This document shows, in pieces, positions 13,696 through 26,063 of a DNA stretch of 64,000 nt. Numbering within the stretch: the first letter of the stretch is position 1; each line of letters opens with the position of its first letter. The notes below the pieces were generated by a model. It did not search any database. It was not told where the DNA came from and saw only the letters and a list, made by a program, of their open reading frames with translations. Origin of the DNA: Angiostrongylus vasorum (Eukaryota; Nematoda; Chromadorea; Rhabditida; Metastrongylidae); assembly GCA_018806985.1 (NCBI GenBank), contig JADANN010000086.1, positions 389,481-453,480 of the forward strand. The letters run 5' to 3'. Made by a program: the position numbers and the translations under genes.

Positions 13696-14504
13696 ATACT
13701 TACTGCACGGTGTTATTGTTTATTGTTTTCTGTTCTGTTGATTGTTTCTTTACGTTCGAACGGGATTCCGCTATTAGGGACTTTCAATCTAGCCATTCCT
13801 CATTACGTCACTGCTTAGGAACTTGAATGGCCAGCTTTCACAAAAAATGCGATTCCTATCGAATTGGAATTATGCTGTCTGTCAAATCCAAGGACTTATA
13901 GTCGTCAACTCTTGTACATCGAGGAAAGTTCAACTTCCTTCAGGTCTACATTTCTTCCGCGATGACAACGATTATAGGCATTGACTTACAGTTAGTTGAA
14001 CTCCCTGTTCAACAAGACAATCTTCTGCCCAATGTCCTTGAAACCTAAACGAAGAAGAACTTCCTGCTGTGTAGAGAAGTCTACAACACCTCACAGTATC
14101 TCTTTGCCAGAGTGAGGTGGCAAGCCACTGAGTGAGACTCATTCCAAAGTGCAGAAAAAAATATTCGAAAGAAATCAAGCATGAAGAACTGAGCTATAAA
14201 TTCGAGATTAATGTTGTATCGTATTGTTACTTACATTTGAAATAAAACGTTTTATTGTGTCCTCATACTGAACACTTATGTTTGGTACAAATAATCTAAA
14301 GAATGAAAATCATTTGCAATCAAGGGAATTAAAGAATGTTAACATACTCTTCAGAAGTCTCTAGAAATCTTTCCACGCATTGTTGAGGAGCGCTGTGAAC
14401 AGATTAGGGCTACTGCTTTTTTCGAGTAAAAGAAAATATAAATCGGTTTATTATTTGTGAAATATTCCATCTCTTCATCTGTTTATTCCCTTGTCTATTT
14501 AGTT

Positions 14505-14785
14505 AGGGCGCTTGTGGCGCAGTGTTAGAAAGGCGCCACCGCGACAAACACGTGGGATCGATCCCGACACCCATGGCCCACCAAGCCTTCCATCCCTCCA
14601 GCGCCGGCAAATAGGTACCAGACTTATGTGGAAGGATAGCAGCACTGGCTCGATACATCGGTAGGCCACCATGAGTCATTGTATAGACAGATATGCATTC
14701 GATCACCTCCAACGATACCCAATGAAGTCGAATGCATTGCGTATCCCTCAGAAATTGATCAATGCCGAGAGCTTTGTCCTTTTAT
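14505..14785 (+). mobile_element. tRNA-derived SINE, copy 5
   Basis: Plus-strand copy with TGGCGCAGTG box A and GGGATCGATCCC box B-like element; body and tail as in copy 1. Confidence 0.75.
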
Positions 14786-16270
14786 TATTTATGATATGTG
14801 ATAAAAATGTAGACGTGAGGAAATTCTACTACGATTAACATCGTGGAAAATATTGCTTCACTATAATCGAACTAGTATGACACAGACTAATAGACATCAC
14901 GGCAATAGGGTCAACAATCGTCTTCTACAAAGACAGCATCTTATGAGGATACTTCGTTCGAGCTCCATAGGATTCGGCTCGATGTAACTACGAAGACCTA
15001 GTTCGCCAGAATGACCAGCTGGACTGATATCGTCTCGCTCTTCAGAACGCGAAGGCGTCGAAACGCTGGCCGAATAGAAGTTGTATAATAGCCTTGTTAG
15101 CCCTACTTTAGCTTAATAACCTAATAAAATTCTTTGTTAGTCAATTACCGTCCCTTGAACTTTCGTGAAGAGAGATTTTTTTTGTTAATTGTTAAATGAA
15201 AGGAATAGCCTGTCTGGTTGGACCCCTTTTAACCCTGCGTTAGCCATCGAACGAACATACATAATGTTGCAAAAAAGATCCGTAACCTATTGAACTGATA
15301 AGGGACGCTCCCATATCAGCCAATCGCGCAGCCATTTTAGTCGTATACATGCAAAGTGTCGCAAATGTGTACAAAACATAAGTCGAGTCCAATGAATGAA
15401 TGAATGATAAATATCTTTCGTAATTCGATGCAAATACTCATCTTTTCGGAGTTCATATCCTGCTTCACTCATCGGATGAATCCTTCAGAATCATTCACAT
15501 GATAGGAAGGAGACGACCAGCATGAGGCGAAGGTAAACCATTCAAATAACAGGATTCCTTTGGGATTGTTCTCATTTCATATAAAAAGTAAGAAAAGCAT
15601 CAACGGATTCTTGAAAAGTGGCTTTTCAAAGTCGTTCAAGAACTGTCAGTAGGAGCCTACAGTATATATTGAGTAAATTCTATCTTTTCTGTTGGCTGAG
15701 TGGAAAAAGAATAACAACAGATAAAACGTACCAAAACGCTAACTCTCTTTTGATGTAACGAAAATTATGGAGCCGGTGTTCCTCTAGCACCATGATAAAT
15801 GTAAAAACATATATTACTTCCAAACTGAAAACGATATCACTAAGGCCTTTTGATCCCATGGATCTCCCTCATAGAGGGGTCTCATGTCGGTTGGTTATTA
15901 GGCAGCGTGGTCAGGTGGTAGATAGGGGGATTAATCGCTGACCAAAAGCGATATTTGCTTCCATAAGAGGCAGATCGATCCAAGCTATGGACTCACTGTT
16001 TCTGCTGCGCCGATTTGACACACACTTCCTGTATCTACGAGGGCGTATTTATGCGTGTGTGCGTGAGCATGTTCTCGCTTTTCGAATTGTATTCTACGAG
16101 TCGGGAACCAGAAGCACAGTCATAGTGATCCCAGTCCTTACTCAGACAGCACAACCCTACCCAACCCCTGGTTCGACCACGCATCGCATTTACCAAGTCT
16201 GTTATCCCTCCGACCTCGGGAGATTGATGCCAGACTTGTCCTGGACAAGCTCTCTCTCTTTCCCTCCCTG

Positions 16271-16271
16271 C

Positions 16272-16298
<27 letters not shown>
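16271..16298. repeat. CT microsatellite
   Basis: Uninterrupted (CT)n run inside a SINE-like body. Confidence 0.9.
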
Positions 16299-16303
<5 letters not shown>

Positions 16304-16890
16304 GTTTTCAATCCACTTGCGAACACCTTAGCACTGTCTCAAGATTCAAGGGAAAGTCCACTCGTCCTCCATTCGACAACATTCTCAAAGAAACGTTAAG
16401 AGACATTTACTAATTTACTTGTCTGCAGTGCTCTTGATGTTCATTTGCTCGGAAATGACATCGAATTGTTGCAAATTTTGACCAAACGAGCGCTGTTTCA
16501 ACTTTTTCCAAAAATATGTCCACTCTAAATTTAGAGTTATAGAAATAACTTTTATGGTGATGCACAATGCAACGCCCATGGTAGGTAAGCTATCGATTCA
16601 AAACGATTTGTATTGGAGATAAAAATTCACTCAGTAAAGAAAAAACCATTAACATGGCTGCTCAAAAAATGCCCAGTTCTGTGGAAACGTCATGTCTTGA
16701 AACAAACCTTATGTTAACAACATCTTATAGACTCAATGATGCTAAAAATATCCCGTTGATGGATGACTGCTAATGGCGTTGATCGATAGGACTAGATGAG
16801 AGACTGGTGAAACGAAGCACGCGGAGTTTTGCAAATATCTCAGTATCATTGATATTAAAATATTTGCATAACTGTGCAACCCAACCCAAA

Positions 16891-17186
16891 GGTGCGTGTG
16901 GCGCAGTGGCTGAGAGGCGCCACTGCGACACACACGCGAATCGATCTCAGCGCCCATGGCTCACCAAGCCTTCAATCCATTCGGGGTCGGCAAATTGGTA
17001 CCAGACTTGTCTCGGGGAGGATAGCACACTCACTGGCTCACATACATCCGTAGGGGCATTGGGAGTCATTGTAAAGGCCAGATATGCATTCAATCACCTC
17101 CAACGATACTCAGTGAAGTCGAATGCATGGCGCATTCCTCAGGAATTGATCAACGCCGAGAGCTTTATCCTTTATCCCTTTATCGG
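16891..17186 (+). mobile_element. tRNA-derived SINE, copy 6
   Basis: Plus-strand copy with TGGCGCAGTGG and GCGAATCGATCTC; ends just upstream of the putative first kinase exon at 17,231. Confidence 0.75.
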
Positions 17187-17230
17187 CTTTTTCGGATAGT
17201 GATAAGTAAATTATCTTCTACGCCTTTGAA

Positions 17231-20200
17231 ATGTCGTCCGCTGTCTCCGACGCCGTGCTTCTCGATGCACTCACAGTACCGGTACGATCATACGCTGTAG
17301 ATGTCCTTGTATATGGAGTGTTGTTTATTGTTTACTCAAATTTGTCTTGAAAATCTTAAGTTACTTACCGTTATGTCGAAAAGCGCAGGATCCGAGGGAT
17401 AGTTTTGCTCCTTTATCCATCTTTTTCGCACACTTTGCAATGCACTTTAGATAGGAATTTGTAGTATAGCAGAATTTTACATACTTGCACATTTGCACAT
17501 TTCATATGGCTGTTGTGATTTATTAAAACTATTAAAGTTGAAATAGTATTCATTTAGGTATCAAATTATCAGTCAATGAATCTCTCAGCGAAGAAGAACT
17601 CTTTTAGAGAAAGCATGGATGAGAGAAGGCTAAATCAAGGGCCGTTTGTTGGTGTGATGGATAGCAGGTGAGTGTTCTGTAATGGTAATCGCACTTTCGA
17701 AAACCACATAGGGTACCGAGTTTAGGTCATATCTCAGCAATATGGTGATTGCATTTTGTATGACACCTCATCATGAAAATGGAATGGGCAGTAAATAAAA
17801 GTTTGGAAAGTTTTTGTTGTTTCTAAGTGCAGAATAAAGCTTTTCCAGTCAAGCAGCCGTTGCAACATGTATCGGAAAAGCTTTCTATTCACCAAAAGAG
17901 TTTTCGAAAGGGTATTATACCCCAAAATAAACTGTTGGAAAAAAATTGACCCATATGTAGCACATCGGCCACTGTAGAATGCTCAACGTCAGTTACGTGT
18001 TCAGTTTCATGTTGTACACCTTTACATGTTCACACCTTTTCACGAGTATTAACAAGGCTTCAGTTCCAATTCCAAGTTATCCACTTCTGACTTTTTTTCA
18101 AGAATGATTGAATTCTTTGTGGTGTTGGGTGAAGTATCGAGTCGAGTTGACCCCTGCACTTTACAGGAAGGAATTTCTGCATTCCGCACAATATGGACTT
18201 TGGCGGACGAATGTCTCCGATATCACCCATATTTTTTTTGACATGGGTGCCGATGTCAATCGCTGGGTACTGAAATTCGCCAAAGATGAGTGCTCATGAT
18301 GTATACAGTAGAGAAGGATAAGCTCACCAATTCAGTTCTTCGAACTTACAATACCAAAAATGTTAGATGTTTATATACGCCTAATCCCTAGGCTAAGTTG
18401 TTGGTGATCGAGTTTTTGCTTGGTTGAAGTTGTATTGCCTAAATTTCACCGACAAGCTGAAAAAAAGGCAGCGTAGCAGATCACCTAGCTATTACGGATA
18501 ACCTGCTGGATAACATGATTGACCCATTGAATCACCGTCTTGATGGCTTGTCAATATATTCTGCTGTTAATTTTCTTTACTTACCTTTCCAATGAGCTAG
18601 CTCTGCGCAGAAGAGAAACGTTTGTTTCTCAACCTTTAGTTTTTCTGATTCATGTTTAATTTTTGTTTCGTTTTATAGGTAAAGGGTGGTTGCTGCATTC
18701 TGAGGAGCCATGGCAGACTTTAGCTCCAGCATGAAACAGCGGAATGCGCTAGCCTTTCCAGGAAATTCTGAGGATTTTTTATAGCAACACATCGGCCGTT
18801 CTGACTCTCACGACCATAGTTTTGCTGTTTTACATTGGCTTTCATAGGCAATTATGGGTAGCTAGCTTACAATATTTGTAGTAGTCTTTCACAGACTCAT
18901 GTTTCTAGTTGTTTGGGCGCGCATCGGGACAGAAGCAGCAACGGGCTCCAACATTACAGTTGTTTAGGTCGGGAAGACAGGGATGGCGTGAAGTAACGCT
19001 TCTTAGTAGTCCAATATCTAGTGATGTGTATATATTAGTCACGATGAGGTTCCGATTTTCTGTGGTACTTCATTGCAGTAATCCACGAATAATGGTTGAT
19101 CTCGTGCGACCACTATTTTTAAAGCGCTAGGTTTTAGGTGGAGATTTTTGCATAGGAGCAATTTGCGGGAGTATTACCGTGTTTGCTAAGATGAATGTGT
19201 TTGTGAAAAAGACTGTGACAACTAGGACGGATAATTAGCGAAAAGCTCGTCCAGGATTAAAGCGCGTGTCACCTATTCCGTCAACAATTTGCTTGCTACC
19301 GATATAGCGAAGTCATCAACGAGAAATTTTTGTGAATATGTTAGTTTTAGTTGGGCGCTAAGTGGGAAACCACCTCGCGGCACAAAAGCCTCTCTACTCA
19401 TTACATCCAGAAACAACTTCGAATGAAACGGTTGACAGCGATAGAGAGGAACAATTGAACAAAGTGAAACGAAAAATGAATACAAACAACCACAAATAGT
19501 AGATACTGAAATCATGTCATTAACAGCTCTGTTTGCTGATTGCATCTATCTCCACTATAAAAAGGATTTCCTTAATGAAAAGAGCATTTTTAGGCGAATC
19601 ACTTATGAGCGAAGAAGAGGATGACGATTTGGGTATCAAACCGGTTGGTTGCTCATCATCTCAAGTCACTGTAATGGTTGCATGACCCACACTGCTCTGG
19701 TTCGTCTAGGGTACAGTAATCGACTCCAGTAAGGCTAACTACGTCGTAATAAATCTAATCGGTGAAGGAGGATTTGGTGCCGTGTACAAGTGATTAGAAA
19801 AAACCTTTTATATCTAAAAATACGATAATCTAGTCCTTTCTACTTAGGGTACACGACCGAAAAAATCCGAAAAAAGGAGTACGCGATGAAAGTTGAGAAG
19901 AAAATTGAGCAACGTCGACATTCCAAGTTGAAAATGGAAGTTTGTCGTTTCATCACTACGTAGTTCTTTGTGCTACCGAAGTTTTCATTGCCTTTTCCTT
20001 GAAGAATGACACGAATTCGATTCCATAATAAATAAGATAATAGGATTTACAGCTATAAGTTTGCCGAGATATGAGCAAAACTCGGATCTTCGGGTTTTTT
20101 GGTACCCTGTCGTCAAAAGGGAGGGTGTGGCGCAGTGGTTGGAGGCGCCACTGCGACACACACGTGGAATCGATCCCGCACCCATGGCCCACCAAGCCTT

Positions 20201-23200
20201 CCATCCCTTCGGGGTCGGCAAATTGGTGCCAGACTTGTCTGGGAGGATAGCAAGGTTAGGTCGATATATCGGTAGGCCACCGCGAGTCGTTGTAAAGGTC
20301 ACATATGCATTCAATCGCCTCTAACGATGCTTAATGAAGTCGAATGCATGACGCATTCGTCAGGGATTGATCAACGCCGAGAGTTTCACCCTTTATCCTT
20401 TATCCTGCCGTGAAAAAAGAATGAGCACTTAATAGAAGTTACAGCATCTGGATTTGTTGGAAAGAACTAGCAAAATGAATTCATTTGAGAACATGTATCA
20501 AATCCGAAAAAGTACAGGAGAGATCAGCTTGGGTCTAGTAAAACGATGACGCACATATTCGTGAATCATTCTAGATTTTTTTTTGACTGCGTGTGTAGGA
20601 CATTGACTAGGGGCCCCCCTGAAATGAGCAGATAGTCGTTGGATGGAACCCACGCATTGGGCCAACCAATGGTGTAGTAAACTGGTATATGTGATGTTCG
20701 GAAGAACGAAAACACCAATTTTATATAACGACAAGCCACCGCGATTCGTCGTACAAATTTGATATGCATTCAATCACCTTTATTATGATGGTACGAAAAA
20801 AGCCACAAGTATGGTGAACGCTCACCAAAGTCGAAAGCTTCAACCTTTGCCCTCCAAGTGACGAAAATGCCAAAACCGCCCCGCTTGTTGTCGTATGTCC
20901 TTCATCCCTTGATTAATAATAGTGAGAACAATAGTACTAGCACCAGTGATGTAGCTTTTATAGGGCAGTAGTTAGAGGGGTCTTGCAATACATAGTAAAT
21001 TGGTCTCGGGCTGGATTCGAGTTCCCCGGGCTCACCACGTCCTTCATCTCATAGAGGTCAAAAATGGGTACCTGACTGAAAGAAGTCCCTCATGGGTCTG
21101 CAAATGGCAGCGACTGCTTGCAATGAAATGATATGGAAATGCGATGAAATGGGAACGTCTGAGTAAGATTTCCACGTGTTTCAGTGAAAGAGTCATGTTC
21201 AACCAGCTGTTCGTAATGGTTAAACTTAAATCGTGGAAAGGGTTTGGCCTATTAGTCAACTATAAAACGGTTGATGACGTCTTATCTTTCAGATAGCAAT
21301 ACTCAAACTCGTATCTGGTCAGCGAAAACAGTCTCATTTCACCACAATTGTCGATCGAGGCAAAAAAAGCAACGTTTTTCTTTCTAGTTATGGAGTTAGT
21401 CGGTAAAAAGTCTTGCCGATCTGAAAGCATCACGCCCTAACAAAGTATGATGGCTACACTTACCAATGCTATTATAGATTTTGAGAAAGGTTCTCCTATT
21501 GTCAGGTGTTCACAGTACCAACTAGCATGGGTGCAGGAATACAATGCTTAGAAGCATGTGAGGATTTACATAAACACGGATTTATACATCGAGATTTAAA
21601 GCCTGCCAATTACGCATGTGGTTTGGGAGATAAAAGACGAGTGGTGAGGAATTGAAATCTACTGCAGTGCCTGAAGTTCATAACAATAATTTAGATATTC
21701 TCCTACTTTTCGAAAAAACTCCTGAAATCATCGACTCGATTTTTTTCGGGGATCACTTGTCTTGCAAGTGATATTTTTTCTGTGCAAGGATTTCTGTGGA
21801 ACTTGTGCTCAAAAAGCGGTATAAAGTAACCGAGTAGAGAGGAAACTAGCGCGTCTTTCCAGTAATTAACGAATATCACATTTAATCCGGTCAACACATT
21901 CGCGGCCTCTAATTTTTGTCTGTTGCGGACCTGATAGTCCTTCGACAGTAGACGATAGTATTTAAAGAACCAAAGGTTTTTTGTGCTAAATTAAATTACC
22001 GGAAAGAAAATGACCTCTATAGACGTCACATCCGCCACAATGTCCCATTGCAAATTACGTCTATAAAGGTCACGTCGCTGCGAATGCTTTGTCATCAAAT
22101 GTCTAAGATTATCACCAACGTTTTCGAAAAGGACTAAGATTTGTTCAACCAGAGATCGACAAACATTGTGAATAGGGACCAAGAAATCTGAAAATGTGAA
22201 ATCTGTGATTTTCAATAGTAATAATTTCAGGTCTACATACTTGATTTTGGAATAGCAAGGAAAATATACGAATGTGAAAGGCGAACTAAAAACACCACGA
22301 CAAACAGTACGATTTAAGGTATGTGTTTGAATTGACCTACAAGCTCCGCCACTCCATAATCTGGGCGCTTAAAGTGTCTCGCTAACCTTGCTGTTGCTCC
22401 CACATACAGGACTGGGCAACGAGGTGATGCTTTGTGAGGACGAAGACAATTTTTAGAGAATTTCCTTCTGCATCATGTTTATAATTATTCTGTGGGGTGT
22501 TCGCTTAAGGGTCACGACATTTTAAAAGACTGCAGGAAGTCAAATATTAAGGGACTAATGTAATCTAGGGATGACAAGTAACAGCCATTGTACTCAGCCA
22601 AATACCAGCAGTATGTACTTTTACTTTTAGATAGGGTAAAAAAAAGTCTCGACGATTGTGATGAGAGTGCGACACAGCAGTTCTCGTTCTATAGAGAGGA
22701 TAATGCGGCGCTCATTACAAACATTTGTCGTTTTCTTAGAAAATGTCTACATTCTTGCTTTATAGGAAAATAGTACTCATTAAGAAGAGTCGATTTCAAA
22801 GGTTTAAGTTCCCAACTTCTGTAACTGAAAACTTCTGAGGAATTTATTTATTAAAGGGGAACGATTCGATTTGCTTCCATTGCATGCCATAAAAAATGTC
22901 GAGATGGGTCCGAAAGACGACTGTGAATCGTGGTTTTATCTAATATTGGATATAACCGTGCCGGGAGGTGAGTTCTGTTGAAAATCCACGAGCTTAAATG
23001 GTCTTCAGTATAAGCTTAGAAAGGAGATTTCTCAATCAAAGATGTAGCCCACATGAAAAGCAAAGAGATGAAGAGAAATAGTTAAATAGTAGTGCTAACT
23101 TTTATTTGCTCCTACTGTAATGTTTTACGGCAGGGTGTGATGCGAAATGCAACCACAATGATGCTGAGATATTTGCAAAACTCTGGACAGCATGTGCCTA

Positions 23201-26063
23201 TGGTGGGGAACGAACGCGCTATTGTCCTTTCCGGGGAGTAACGCGTTCACAACCACACTACGCGGCTACTTCGTTTCGCGTGTCTCTCCAGCTACTTCTA
23301 TCGATTCGTGCCATCAGCAAGCACCCGTCAACGGGATTGACCTCGGGAGCACAAATCGGTGTATGGCGTATGAAATAGTTCAATTTCACATAGTACCCTT
23401 CTATGATAAAATTACAGTAGAACCAAATAAAATAAGCTAACATTGTTATTTAAAACACGGCCTCAGATTAACTGGGTTCAATGCCGATGTGGACTCCCCC
23501 AGATCAACCCCGTTGACGGGTGATTGCTGATGGCGCTGATCGATAGAGCTAGCTGAGAGACAGGCGAAACGAAGGACCTGCATGGTGTGGTTGTGAACTG
23601 GTTAGCCCCTGGAAAGGAAATTAGTGTTTTCGTTCCCCACCGCAGAGATCTGCAGTCCGAAGTTTTGCAAATATCTCAGCATCATTGTGGTTAAATAGTA
23701 GTTAGGGAGTCGCTGTAGAAATAATGAGCATAGACTGGACAAAACCCACTGAGCATAGTTTGATTTATGCTTCCTTATTATTCCGTGTGTAACCTACCTA
23801 CTTAGAATTTTAAATGAACCTCATCGGCAAATAATAGGTATACAAGGGTAATCTTTATTTGAGTGATATTTTGTTGGTTAACCAAGTTTTTCTTTTTACC
23901 TGGAATACACAGATATCCGTGCGAAAGATTTTCTAGCTTGGCGTGATAGAAGAAGTCTTCAACCAATGTGAATCGGAGAGAGGTTTTCCTATTACCATCT
24001 GTATTTCTTAAGGGCGCGTGTGGCGCAGTGGTTGGAGGCACCACTGTGACACCTGCGTGGAATCGATCCCCGCACCCATGGCCCACCAAACCATCCATCT
24101 CTTCGGAGTCGGCAAATTGGTACCAGACTTGGGAGGTTAGCAGCACTGGCTTGATACATCGGTGGGCCACTGGGAGTCATTGTAAATGGCCAGATATGCA
24201 TTCAATCACCTCTAACGATACGTAATGAAGTCGAATGGATGGCGCATCCCTCAGGGATTGATCAACGCCAAGAGTTTTATCCTTTTATCTTTTTTATCCG
24301 TATTTCTCTCAAGGACAGAGGCGAAATTTTTTAGTAGTAAGACTTCCGTTATCTTTACATTTTGGACGAACTTCGCAGAGGGATCAACTCATCGCCACAC
24401 CCTAAGTAAAAGGAACATACAGTTTTTTATGAAAACAACCAAGTAGTGGAATATTACATCTGTAAATCCCGTAAATCATAAAGCTCGGATTTCTATAGTA
24501 AATGTGAATGTTTGTAGGTTTTACTGTGGAAGTCAAAAAAGTGAGAAGGATGACGTGCTGAAAGTCAAGGAACAAATGCGCAGCCCGGAGAGAAGGGTAA
24601 ACGCCAATGCTATTCATTCTAGAAAAATAAAAAGCTGTGCGGTCATAACTGCGGCTACTGAAGAAGTGTTAAAAACGAATTCATTATAAGTTATCTAACC
24701 ACTTGCGTTTCAAGGCTAGATATTGATTGGTACGAAGCTTCTCTTAGCGCTATCAAGCGGTAATATTTGTGATGTGAATGACTGAAAGCGATCATTTTCT
24801 TATTAATTTTTTGCAATTCGTCACTGTCCTCGTCACCAGTATCGTCGTTATATTTTCCGGAAATTGTATAATACTAAGAAGCGCCAGTGCTCTAGGATGC
24901 CGCTTTTGGTGGACTGCCATGTAAAGAGGAACTTAGCAAGATGCTCGACTACATCGACAGCTTGAAGTATCACGACCACGTCGATTACGAGTTTATCTAT
25001 AAATTATCAGAACAGGTTCGAAAGGTTTGATTGTACTATTGGTTTTGCTTCTAATGTGGTATACAATCGACGGCTGCACTTTTTTTTCGAAAGCCGTGCA
25101 GCACAATGGTTAGAGGGACCTTGGAATACACAAGTAGTTTGTGCTTCTCTCCTACGCATTGGGCATACTAAACCCTCTATTCCTCAAGGATTGGCAAACT
25201 GGTGCCAGACTTGTCTGTGAGGATAACAACCCGAATTTGCGGTTCGATGGAATCATTCGGTGGTTAATGACTTAGAAGTGGTATAGCTGGTGCGACACAA
25301 ATAGAATAGCACAGTGGGCGAAATTTGTTAGCCGCCAAAAGTGAAGCAAAATATCCATGAAAAAGGTGTCGGAATAAGAAATTCGTAAAGTTAAAAGTAG
25401 CTTTAAAGGGCACGGTTATTATTTAAGTGATATAAAAAACAATGAAATCATTAATCATCTGAAAATCGCAGAGTCCAGTAGGAATGGCACCGTTGTGAAC
25501 AGCTGGGCTTTTACTAGATTTTTCAATTCTTCTTTTAGCAAACCAGTGCATTTTCACATAAACTGTGTGGATCCAAACACTCCTTAAATTCCAGCAGTTT
25601 TTTCGCATTAGTACGAACTAAGCTCTTTGAAGTTTTGGATGCTTGTTAAAGTGCTGCTTGAGTAATTTCTTCATTGTTGTTGAATACTGGTCGGGTTGAT
25701 TCTCCCTTGACTCTTGGGATCCCCGTGCTAGACCATTCCCACATGCATTGGAGAGGGTGAGCCGGTTCCAGAGAGGTCTGGTATCAAATTCAGAACTACG
25801 GAGGGATGAGAGCATTTGCGAGACCGGTACGGAGTCGAACCAAATAATATGGGCTCTTGGTGAGGAAAATCACATCGACCCCTCTTTATAGGGAATACTA
25901 ACAAGAGCAAAAAACATGTTATTTCGATATTTTCGCCAAAATAACAACTTTATAGGGAGCAAAATCAGCTGGAGGCGACATCAAGGACTTGTATGACTGG
26001 GGAAAAAACCATCGAACCTACCGTGACTACCACTACAAAGGCACCGTAGTCTCCGAGCCATAG
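17231..26063 (+). CDS. TTBK/CK1-like protein kinase gene with serial +1 homopolymer frameshifts
   Basis: Ser/Thr protein kinase of the nematode-expanded tau-tubulin-kinase-like CK1 class. Exons: 17,231-17,281 (ATG, MSSAVSDAV..., tentative), 17,558-17,667 (tentative), 19,594-19,670 (acidic SEEEDDD), 19,710-19,789 (glycine loop GEGGFGAVYK), 19,848-19,939 (EYAMKVEKK, the ATP-binding Lys), 21,293-21,444 (HFTTIVDRGKK, LVMELVGKSLADL), 21,506-21,643 (HRDLKPANYACGLGDKRR, catalytic loop), 22,231-22,318 (DFGIARK, TPRQTVRFKG activation segment), 22,857-22,977 (GTIRFASIACH, KDDCESWFYL), 24,518-24,596, 24,896-25,015 (DYIDSLKYHDHVDYEF), 25,956-26,063 (TAG). The family motifs are in the usual order and nearly all splice sites are good. 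Five exons keep the family frame only if one base is dropped at homopolymers: A-runs at 19,860/19,870, 21,362, 21,405, 22,261, 22,891 and 24,535, G-run 22,856 and T-run 24,519. So this is either a pseudogene or a sequence-error artefact. The join of exons 17,558 and 19,594 is out of phase, so the first two exons may belong elsewhere or an exon is missing. Confidence 0.75.
20120..20405 (+). mobile_element. tRNA-derived SINE, copy 7 (best preserved)
   Basis: The cleanest copy: TGGCGCAGTGGTTGG box A, GGAATCGATCCC box B-like, body, and a terminal CCTTTATCCTTTATCC tail. It sits in the kinase intron 19,940-21,292. That intron also holds a SINE-like fragment at about 20,690-20,780 and a tRNA-like relic at about 20,960-21,060. 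Confidence 0.8.
23160..23695. repeat. inverted pair of the 11,170-type dispersed repeat
   Basis: 23,160-23,370 reads the element on the minus strand and 23,475-23,695 reads it on the plus strand. Both contain the GACGGG...TGATTGCTGATGG core (inverted in the first), the CCGGGGAGT/CCCCTGGAAAGG block and the terminal TTTTGCAAATATCTCAGC. Together they form a palindrome with a spacer of about 105 bp in the kinase intron 22,978-24,517. Confidence 0.75.
24011..24300 (+). mobile_element. tRNA-derived SINE, copy 8
   Basis: Plus-strand copy with TGGCGCAGTGGTTGGAGG and GGAATCGATCCCC; lies in the same kinase intron as the inverted pair at 23.2-23.7 kb. Confidence 0.75.
25090..25260 (+). mobile_element. 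degenerate tRNA-like SINE relic
   Basis: GCACAATGGTTAGAGG (box A-like) followed by CCAGACTTGTCTG, the landmark shared with the common SINE. It lies in the last kinase intron (25,016-25,955). A second relic, opposite strand, sits at about 25,740-25,880. Confidence 0.45.

Larger units (their letters stand above)
13696..17230. other. intergenic, repeat-rich
   Basis: No exon recognised between the RhoGEF stop and the first putative kinase exon. It contains two SINEs (14,505 and 16,891), a CT microsatellite, a SINE-like body at about 16,140-16,390, and a fragment of the 11,170-type repeat near 16,765-16,860. The remainder is AT-rich sequence without visible signal. Confidence 0.6.

Noticed and set aside
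19860..24540. Programmed ribosomal frameshifting in the kinase gene
   Set aside because: It would require about eight shifts in one protein, all at homopolymers; a sequence error or pseudogene is far simpler.
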